Source: Desulfobacterales bacterium (GTDB lineage: Bacteria > Desulfobacterota > Desulfobacteria > Desulfobacterales > UBA2174_A). Taken from it: a stretch of DNA of 28,895 nucleotides. Positions within the stretch are counted from its first letter, which is position 1, and each line of letters begins with the position of its first letter. Shown here in pieces: positions 24,141 to 28,895 of this stretch. The stretch covers positions 1 to 28,895 of the forward strand of contig JALOPD010000016.1 of NCBI GenBank assembly GCA_025454075.1, given 5' to 3'. The notes under the pieces were generated by a model. It did not search any database and had not been told where the DNA came from. It saw nothing but the letters and a program-made list of their open reading frames with translations. The translations under genes and the position numbers were made by a program.

Positions 24141-25607
24141 CTAGAAGAACTTGCCCTGCAGGCCGTAGGGGTCCTTGACCTCAAGGGCGGGGTCGAACTT
24201 GAGCTTCTTCGCGCCCCGTTCGTCCGCGTACTTCATGATCTCGAGGTCCACTTTGATCGGCACCTCGACGCCGGCCTTGGTCAGGGCCTGGCGCAGATAG
24301 GCCTCGGCCCGGGTGCCGAACGCCACCGAATCACCCAGGATGCGCAACCCCTCCGGCGGGTTGTGGAACCCGACCGAGTTCTCGGCGCCGATGAAGAGCA
24401 CCCGGTAGAAGGCCTCTTCGTAGAATTCCTTGGCCTTGTCGTAGAGCTGCTGGTCGATGGCCTTGCCCTCCGCCTGGGCCTTGTGGGTCGTCTCCAGCAG
24501 CTTGGCCACGGTGGCGGTCTGATACCCGGCGCGGATCATGATGGACACCGTCCGGTCCTGGATCGAAAAGACCCGCTCCCTCAGCCACTCGGGGCTTTCG
24601 GCATGGCACTGCTTGCAGGCCTTCATGTCGGCCTGCACCGGGCTCATCACGCGGTGGTCCGACACCTTGTGCACGCCGACGATGGTGTAGGGCATGTGGC
24701 AGTCGGCGCAGGAGGCGCCCGCCTTGAAATGGGTGCTGTTGTTGGTCCAGAACTCGTATTCGGGGTGCCGGATGAACGCCATGCGGTAGCCGGTCACCGT
24801 CTGTTTCCACTCCCGGACGGTCTCGTCCTTGCGGATCTGCTTGATGATGTCCTCGATCGTGATGCCGCCGAACTTGCTGTTCTGCCAGGGGAAATAAAGA
24901 CCGACCGACTTGTTCTCCTTGTCCTTGGGGATGTTGTAGGTCACGTGGCACTGGGCGCAGACCGCCGAACGCATCTCCTGGCGGGTCAGCTTGGCCGGGT
25001 CGACCCCCATGGACTTGAAGGCCTCGATCAGCGTAAACCCTCGCGAGATCTTGAGGCTCTGGTCCTTGTTGTCGTGGCAGTCGATGCAGGCGACCCCCAG
25101 CTCGCGGTTCTTCTCGGGAATCATGCCCAGGACTTCCTTGAAGGGCTTCCGGTAGTAATCGGTCCCCATCTGCTTCTGCAGCCCGACCGAATACGGGCTC
25201 TTGCAGCTCAGGCAGACGCCGCCGGCGCCGATGCGCGAGGCGTCGATCTCGACCTGGTCGCGCACCATGAATGCGTGGCCGCGAGGCTCGTTGTACTCCA
25301 CCCCGAACCCCCACCCGTTGAACAGCAGCGCCATGTACGGATACATGGAAAGCTTGTCCACGCTGACCGCCCCGCCGTCCATGCCGATTTTGTACCTGCT
25401 GCGCCGGGCGGAGACGGGCTCCGCCGTCTTCTTCCAGAGCTCGTACTGTTCCGGGAAGGCCTTGCCCCAGACCGCCGGGTCGATTTCGCCGTCCGGGATG
25501 TTGACGGTCCTGACCATCTGCGGCTTGGGCGGTTCACATGCAATAAGAACGAATGCCAGGGCCATGCACAAGCAGACTGCCAAGATGTGTTTTGCGCTGT
25601 AGGACAT
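24141..25607 (-). CDS. nrfA: Cytochrome c nitrite reductase, catalytic subunit (ammonia-forming)
   Basis: 488 residues, ATG 25607 with AAGGAGG upstream. It makes ammonium from nitrite by a six-electron reduction in the periplasm, receiving electrons from NrfH. Its signal peptide ends in a lipobox (LIAC, Cys 24), so it may be lipid-anchored. Five heme sites are seen: CLSCK (132-136, the Lys-ligated catalytic heme), CIDCH (174), CAQCH (217), CADCH (300) and CKQCH (331). The catalytic residues Arg 116, Tyr 224 and His 281 can be placed. The calcium-site residues differ: Glu of CHVEY is Thr 223 (CHVTY) and the KAQH motif is FIRH, with Arg 280 next to the catalytic His. This is the pattern of calcium-free, Geobacter-type NrfA. 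Confidence 0.97.
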   Translation of the reverse strand: MSYSAKHILAVCLCMALAFVLIACEPPKPQMVRTVNIPDGEIDPAVWGKAFPEQYELWKKTAEPVSARRSRYKIGMDGGAVSVDKLSMYPYMALLFNGWGFGVEYNEPRGHAFMVRDQVEIDASRIGAGGVCLSCKSPYSVGLQKQMGTDYYRKPFKEVLGMIPEKNRELGVACIDCHDNKDQSLKISRGFTLIEAFKSMGVDPAKLTRQEMRSAVCAQCHVTYNIPKDKENKSVGLYFPWQNSKFGGITIEDIIKQIRKDETVREWKQTVTGYRMAFIRHPEYEFWTNNSTHFKAGASCADCHMPYTIVGVHKVSDHRVMSPVQADMKACKQCHAESPEWLRERVFSIQDRTVSIMIRAGYQTATVAKLLETTHKAQAEGKAIDQQLYDKAKEFYEEAFYRVLFIGAENSVGFHNPPEGLRILGDSVAFGTRAEAYLRQALTKAGVEVPIKVDLEIMKYADERGAKKLKFDPALEVKDPYGLQGKFF

Positions 25608-25653
25608 CTCCCCCTCCTTAAAAATGTTTTTAGATGTAATCGATCGGCGGGTT

Positions 25654-26049
25654 TCAGTTCGTCATGCGGGCGCCGGCCAGGTGGTGCTGGAGAAACCGGT
25701 GGCAGTCCCAGCAATTGCGATCCTGGTTGATCATCGCCACGCGCTCGGAGTGGCAGCGGATGCAGTTGGCCTGAACGAACTTCTTCCCGCGCTCGGAGAT
25801 CGTGATCGTTTCCGGCGTCTTGCCGGAATAAAACACCATGACATCCTTCATGCCGTCGATGGATTTCCAGGCATAGTACACCGGCATGTTTTCATGCGGC
25901 AGATGGCAGTCGACGCAGCGGATCGTGCGATGGGCGCCGACGTTGAACCACGCCTCGTACTGGGATTCCATGACGTGGCAGGAGCTGCAGAACAGGGGAC
26001 TTTCGGTCTTGGCCATGAGCTGGGGCGGCCCGAAGGCCAGGAGACTCAT
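25654..26049 (-). CDS. nrfH: NrfH-like tetraheme cytochrome lacking a visible membrane anchor
   Basis: 131 residues, ATG 26049, with AAAAGG about 10 bases upstream. Four heme motifs: CSSCH (21-25), CVDCH (45-49), CIRCH (96-100) and CWDCH (113-117), with Met 27 as the likely unusual ligand of the first heme. WKSIDGMKDV matches NrfH of deltaproteobacteria. NrfH passes electrons from the quinol pool to NrfA and normally has an N-terminal transmembrane helix of about 25 residues that is also its export signal. Here the protein begins MSLLAFGPPQLMAKTES, only the end of such a helix. The upstream frame is open but hydrophilic and has no start codon, so the gene looks truncated or uses a start I cannot see. 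It lies 46 bp before nrfA, its partner. Confidence 0.9.
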   Translation of the reverse strand: MSLLAFGPPQLMAKTESPLFCSSCHVMESQYEAWFNVGAHRTIRCVDCHLPHENMPVYYAWKSIDGMKDVMVFYSGKTPETITISERGKKFVQANCIRCHSERVAMINQDRNCWDCHRFLQHHLAGARMTN

Positions 26050-26209
26050 CGCTTCGCAACCTTTTAAGCAAGGGTTACGGCCGAGGGGCCTGGCAGATGC
26101 AATGGTGCATGAAGGAGAGCGGCCCCTTAAGTTGTTTCCACAATCGATGATGGCACTAGGAGAGAAAGATATGATCGGAAGTTTTATAGCTAATCTGTAT
26201 AACTGATAA

Positions 26210-26225
26210 ATTGACTTAGGTCAAA
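26210..26225 (-). promoter_or_regulatory. CRP/FNR-family (HcpR-like) activator site of the nrfHA promoter
   Basis: On the minus strand the palindrome TTTGACCTAAGTCAAT (TTGAC-N4-GTCAA) lies upstream of a -10 element TATAAA at 26188-26183, which predicts a start at 26176. The palindrome's centre (26217.5) is then at -41.5, the class II activator position. TTGAC-N4-GTCAA is the motif reported for HcpR, the FNR/CRP-type nitrite-stress regulator of Desulfovibrio; FNR itself uses TTGAT-N4-ATCAA. The regulator gene is not in the window. Confidence 0.8.
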
Positions 26226-26258
26226 TAACCGCCGCCGGATAAAATCGGCGGCGGTTAT
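26225..26258 (-). terminator. Terminator of the radical SAM/Zn-ribbon operon
   Basis: A perfect 13-bp stem ATAACCGCCGCCG with CGGCGGCGGTTAT around an 8-nt loop. It overlaps the HTH/Zn-ribbon stop codon, and its T-rich tail (TTATTT) runs straight into the nrf activator site. Confidence 0.8.
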
Positions 26259-26542
26259 GCAATCCGGAAGGAAGGGCTCTGGAGCTTGGAGCGTTTGCAC
26301 TTAGGGCAACGGCTGGGGCGCGTGAGCCGTCGACGGTCCTCGAACACGTAGCCGCACAGCAGGCATTGACTGGGGGTGAGAATGAAGGTGGCGCTCGTAG
26401 CCGCCGCCGAGCGTTCAACGTGCACGAGGTGGTCGTAGACCTCCTTCTCCTTGATCCCCAGTTCCCGGGAGAGCTCACGGGCGTCCATCTCCCGCGTACG
26501 GAGGAGTGCGATGATCCTGTGACGCAGGGAGAGCGGCTCCAC
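26255..26542 (-). CDS. HTH plus zinc-ribbon transcriptional regulator (COG3357-like)
   Basis: 95 residues from GTG 26542. The frame opens at GTG 26554, but that codon lies inside the AAGGAGGTG ribosome binding site, so the start 12 bases downstream is chosen. A winged-HTH-like N-terminus (HRIIALLRTREMDARELSRE, then LGIKEKEVYDHLVHVE) is followed by a zinc ribbon with Cys 60, 63 (CLLC) and Cys 79, 82 (CPKC). This fusion resembles predicted regulators seen mostly in archaea and anaerobic bacteria. Its gene directly follows the radical SAM gene, with the ribosome binding site lying over the SAM stop codon, so it is probably translated with it and may control it or nrf genes nearby. Confidence 0.85.
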   Translation of the reverse strand: MEPLSLRHRIIALLRTREMDARELSRELGIKEKEVYDHLVHVERSAAATSATFILTPSQCLLCGYVFEDRRRLTRPSRCPKCKRSKLQSPSFRIA

Positions 26543-26550
26543 CGTAGGGT

Positions 26551-27585
26551 TCACCTCCTTACGCGCGGGCCGTCACCCAACGGCGGGATTTCTTCTTTCA
26601 GCAGGCAGCAGGCGATCTTGAATCCAGGCAAACCGTCGGCGGAAATCGGGTGGTCTGGCTGGATGAGTTGGTTCATGACGCAGCCCTCGGGGATGTCCAG
26701 CCGAAAGAAATCACTTTCGTTCAGCCGCGGCGTCTCGACCAGCCGGCCGTCTCGCAGTTCCAGGCTGTGCAACGGGAAATCCTCGCAGAGCGGGCAACGA
26801 TAGACCCGGCCGTTGGGGAAGACGAAGTAGTTGTCGGCCACCCGCCCCGCGCACTCGAATTTATCCTCCGGTCCGAGAAACACTTTGGGATACACCACCC
26901 GGATGCCACGCCGGGCGATCGCCTCGGCCGCCGTCGGCACCGTCGCGCGCCACTCCGACGGCGGCACCCGCAAAACTTCCTCTGCGCCCGGATTGCAACC
27001 GGTCCACGCGGCCTTGCCCCGCAGCCCCAGCACCTGGATGAAAAACCGCCCGACCCCCAGTTCCTCGAGCAAGGGCGCCATCGCGGTGAGATCACGCAAG
27101 TTCGCCCGGCTTACCGTGAAGATCAGGCTCGTCTGGAAGCCTTTGGCCCGCGCTCGGCGGATGCCGTTCAGGCAGGCATCGAAGGAGCCTTCGCCTCGAA
27201 TCGCATCGTTGGTCCCGGGGCCGGCGCCGTCCAGGCTGAAGCTGAAGACATCCACCTCGGCGGGGGTCACCCGGTCGAGGAGGTCGTGGAACAGGTAGCC
27301 GTTGGTATCGATGGTGATGCTGGCAAAGCCCAGCCGGCGGGCGCTGCGTACGGCCCGCGGCAGGTCCGGGTGCAGGGTGGGCTCTCCGCCGAGCAGGACG
27401 AGGTTGGCGCCGGGGCTGCGGCCGGCGAAGACCGCCAGCCAACGCTCAATGCGCTCGATGGGCAGGCGCCGGCGGCCGTGCTGCTCGGGGTTGATGTAGC
27501 AGTGCCGGCAGCGCAGGTTGCAGCGGGTCAACACGTGCAGGAAGACGTTGGCGGATTGGCGTTTGAATTCAACGGTGGAGGGCAT
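26551..27585 (-). CDS. Radical SAM protein with extra C-terminal cysteines
   Basis: 344 residues, ATG 27585, no ribosome binding site outside the repeat element that ends 4 bases upstream. The [4Fe-4S] triad is CNLRCRHC (Cys 22, 26, 29), followed by the SAM-binding GGEP motif (LLGGEPTLHP, 64-73) and TIDTNGYLF. The C-terminal part has further cysteines in KFECAGRVADN, YRCPLCEDF, EGCVMN and IACCLL, a SPASM/twitch-like region for an auxiliary cluster. Proteins of this build modify peptides, cofactors or act as dehydrogenase-maturating enzymes; the substrate here is unknown. It is co-directional with the small HTH/Zn-ribbon gene, which is likely its operon partner. Confidence 0.88.
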   Translation of the reverse strand: MPSTVEFKRQSANVFLHVLTRCNLRCRHCYINPEQHGRRRLPIERIERWLAVFAGRSPGANLVLLGGEPTLHPDLPRAVRSARRLGFASITIDTNGYLFHDLLDRVTPAEVDVFSFSLDGAGPGTNDAIRGEGSFDACLNGIRRARAKGFQTSLIFTVSRANLRDLTAMAPLLEELGVGRFFIQVLGLRGKAAWTGCNPGAEEVLRVPPSEWRATVPTAAEAIARRGIRVVYPKVFLGPEDKFECAGRVADNYFVFPNGRVYRCPLCEDFPLHSLELRDGRLVETPRLNESDFFRLDIPEGCVMNQLIQPDHPISADGLPGFKIACCLLKEEIPPLGDGPRVRR

Positions 27586-27591
27586 GATGGA

Positions 27592-27763
27592 ATGCCTAAA
27601 TTGCCCAAAATGAACTAAAATGCCTAAAATTCATGGGTTTCTAAATGCCCTATTAAAAGCTGCAGCGATGAGCGTCTGCAGTGGAATGGCCTGGCTATCG
27701 GCGGCGGGGTTTATTGCTTTTTCTATTTTAGGCAATTAAGGCATTTTAGCGCATTTTAGGCAT
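27592..27763. repeat. Inverted pair of four-unit 9-10 bp repeat arms
   Basis: Two 37-bp arms in opposite orientation enclose 98 bp. The left arm (27592-27628, + strand) reads as units ATGCCTAAA, TTGCCCAAA, ATGAACTAAA, ATGCCTAAA. The right arm (27763-27727, - strand) reads ATGCCTAAA, ATGCGCTAAA, ATGCCTTAA, TTGCCTAAA. Both arms are led by GGA. Together they fill almost the whole gap between the stop codon of the cyclic-nucleotide-binding gene and the radical SAM start codon. The arms are much more AT-rich than their surroundings. The enclosed stretch has a CTGCAG-based short repeat (27660-27682). This could be a miniature element or a regulatory array; no transposase is nearby. Confidence 0.85.
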
Positions 27764-27765
27764 TC

Positions 27766-28275
27766 CTACAATTTGGAAATCAAATGCTTGATCTTCTTCT
27801 TCGCCGCCACCAGCTCATCGTTGGTCACGCGCAGCCGGATCGACATGTACTCGGCGAAGATGCGGTAGAGCAGAAGCAGGAAGTCCAGCTTCTCCTCGTC
27901 GAGGGTCTGGGTGGCAAAGCGGCTCTTGGCGGTGGTGTCGACGGCCAGGCAGGTCGTCTTGCCGACGGCGGCGACCGTGGCCGAGCGGTGCCCGCTGTCG
28001 ATGATCCGCATCTCGCCGAAGATTTCGCCCTTCTTGTCGATGACGCCGATCTCCAGGTTCTCCTTGGTGATGCGGATCTTGCCGGAGAGCAGGAAGTAGA
28101 GCCAGGTGTCCCGGTCCCCCTCGCGGATGATCGCCTCGCCGTCCTCGTATTCGCGGATCTTGCTGAGCTTGAGGAGTTTCCCCAGGCTCTTGGTCTCGAA
28201 ATTCCGCAGAGCGGGAATCGCCATGAGCTTCTGGATGTTCTCGATATTGTCCTTCAGGTATTTCGACTCGATCAT
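27766..28275 (-). CDS. Cyclic nucleotide-binding domain protein without a DNA-binding domain
   Basis: 169 residues from ATG 28275; AGGAGG lies about 7 bases upstream. The frame extends upstream to 28479, but that extension has no signal and unusual composition. A single cNMP-binding domain (about 22-125) has IREGDRDTWLYFLLSGKIRIT and the phosphate-binding cassette FGEMRIIDSGHRSATVAA (86-103) with Glu 88 and Arg 97, the residues that contact cyclic nucleotide. A C-terminal helical tail (130-169) ends in Lys-rich KKKIKHLISKL; no HTH is present, so it is not a CRP-type activator. It may gate a partner protein. Upstream on the same strand is purF; 139 bp separate them. Confidence 0.85.
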   Translation of the reverse strand: MIESKYLKDNIENIQKLMAIPALRNFETKSLGKLLKLSKIREYEDGEAIIREGDRDTWLYFLLSGKIRITKENLEIGVIDKKGEIFGEMRIIDSGHRSATVAAVGKTTCLAVDTTAKSRFATQTLDEEKLDFLLLLYRIFAEYMSIRLRVTNDELVAAKKKIKHLISKL

Positions 28276-28322
28276 GCCACCCCTCCTGCCGGCGGTCAAA
28301 CGCCGGCCTGTGTGTTGATCCC

Positions 28323-28351
28323 ATTCTACACCGGGGCGTCTGAAAGGACAA
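28323..28351 (-). promoter_or_regulatory. Probable promoter and leader hairpin of the cNMP-binding gene
   Basis: On the minus strand TTGTCC (28351-28346), a 17-bp spacer and TAGAAT (28328-28323) predict a start near 28316. The leader holds a 7-bp GC stem (28307-28301 with 28294-28288, loop TTTGAC) that touches the ribosome binding site at 28287-28282. Confidence 0.5.
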
Positions 28352-28414
28352 GTTTCGGGACAGCGCCGAGCCCGGGGCGAACGGGCTGACGCCGGGTGAG
28401 GACACGGGAGGCGT

Positions 28415-28895
28415 TCAGGTCGCCTCGAGACACCCTTTCGACAGGCTTTCGTCGAAGCAAACGGGGTAGCGGCCGTCAAAGCAGGCCTTGCAGAAGAGCT
28501 TCTCTGCGTCGGGAACGCCGGTAGCCTCCAGCAGGCCCTCGATGCTCAGGTAGTGCAGGGTGTCCAGGCCGAGAATCCGGCAGAGCTCTTCCTGGGTTTT
28601 GCCGGCGGCGATCAGCTCGCCCCGCGTGGAGAAATCGATGCCGTAGTGGCAGGGGAAGCGGTGCGGCGGCCCGGAGATCCGCATGTGCACCCGTTTCACC
28701 CCGAGCTGCCGGAGCGACTTGACGCGGGTCTTCACGGTGGTGCCGCGGATGATGGAGTCGTCGATGATGATGATCTCCTTGCCCTTCAGCAGCTCTTTGA
28801 CGGGGTTGAGCTTCACCCGCACCCCGAAGTCCCGCATGCTCTGGGTGGGCTGGATGAAAGTCCGGCCGACGTAATGGTTGCGGATCATCCCGATC
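28415..28895 (-). CDS. purF: Amidophosphoribosyltransferase, C-terminal part (cut by window edge)
   Basis: The last 160 codons or so of a longer gene that continues past the right end of the window. IRNHYVGRTFIQPTQSMR and the PRPP-binding loop IIIIDDSIIRGTT identify glutamine phosphoribosylpyrophosphate amidotransferase, the first committed enzyme of purine synthesis. The C-terminal part has CRILGLDTLHYLSIEGLLEA and ends CFDGRYPVCF followed by KGCLEAT. Cysteines near the end (KLFCKACFDGRYP) are usual in the bacterial 4Fe-4S-type PurF. The N-terminal glutaminase domain is outside the window. The stop is 139 bp before the next gene. Confidence 0.95.
   Translation of the reverse strand, partial: IGMIRNHYVGRTFIQPTQSMRDFGVRVKLNPVKELLKGKEIIIIDDSIIRGTTVKTRVKSLRQLGVKRVHMRISGPPHRFPCHYGIDFSTRGELIAAGKTQEELCRILGLDTLHYLSIEGLLEATGVPDAEKLFCKACFDGRYPVCFDESLSKGCLEAT

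Noticed and set aside
26066..26090. Possible sigma-54 promoter (GG...GC) upstream of nrfH
   Set aside because: The spacing between GG and GC is 11, not the required 10, and the -24 element lacks the rest of its consensus; the CRP/FNR-type promoter farther upstream explains the gene better.
27592..27763. CRISPR array
   Set aside because: The units are only 9-10 bp, adjacent without spacers and present as an inverted pair; no cas genes are near.
27766..28275. The cNMP-binding protein as the HcpR-type regulator of nrfHA
   Set aside because: It has no C-terminal helix-turn-helix, so it cannot bind the palindrome by itself.
27766..28479. Longer version (237 codons) of the cNMP-binding protein
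   Set aside because: The extra 68 residues cross the predicted promoter and leader, have no ribosome binding site and look like translated noncoding DNA; ATG 28275 has AGGAGG.

Overview
This 28.9 kb, GC-rich window most likely comes from the chromosome of an anaerobic, Gram-negative deltaproteobacterium (Desulfobacterota). The signs are a two-gene NrfHA-type ammonifying nitrite reductase of Geobacter-like type, a phenylacetate-CoA ligase/ACT pair of the kind common in sulfate- and metal-reducing deltaproteobacteria, a stand-alone NrdD-tail protein, and AsmA and lipoprotein genes implying an outer membrane. The genus cannot be told from sequence reading alone. No rRNA, tRNA, CRISPR array, IS element or phage gene was seen.

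Layout. 1-8.1 kb: an unrecognised membrane protein with an internal duplication; a 62-residue Cys-rich peptide; convergent htpX; a large PilZ plus GNAT-like fusion; a SAM methyltransferase; a five-repeat S1 protein; and a small protein carrying the C-terminal loop of anaerobic ribonucleotide reductase. 8.3-15.2 kb, all on the + strand: AsmA-like protein and LEA-type lipoprotein, an intrinsic terminator, a BT1/MFS transporter with a degenerate YchF-like GTPase, then an oversized FabH-like ketosynthase. 15.3-20 kb: a hypothetical protein (-), a CaCA antiporter, a periplasmic cyclophilin and a convergent ABC exporter. 20-24 kb: an operon of XRE-cupin regulator, acyl-CoA synthetase and phenylacetate-CoA ligase, followed by a double-ACT protein. 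24.1-28.9 kb, all on the - strand: nrfA, nrfH, HTH/Zn-ribbon regulator, radical SAM enzyme, a repeat-built intergenic element, a cyclic-nucleotide-binding protein and the 3' part of purF.

How it fits together. The best-supported system is nitrite ammonification. The nrfHA promoter has a perfect TTGAC-N4-GTCAA palindrome centred exactly 41.5 bp upstream of the predicted start site, the geometry of a class II CRP/FNR-type activated promoter (HcpR-like). NrfA has the residues of the calcium-free, arginine-substituted clade. NrfH keeps four heme motifs but has no membrane anchor in the sequence as given. The XRE-cupin/AMP-ligase/PaaK/ACT block looks like a self-regulated carboxylic-acid (probably aromatic) activation module.

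Points most worth a second look: the nrfHA promoter and the anchorless NrfH, the NrdD-tail protein as a possible glycyl-radical spare part, a terminator placed 3 nt before the BT1 start codon, the P-loop-altered YchF paralogue, and a 172-bp inverted pair of four-unit 9-10 bp repeat arms that fills the gap between two genes.
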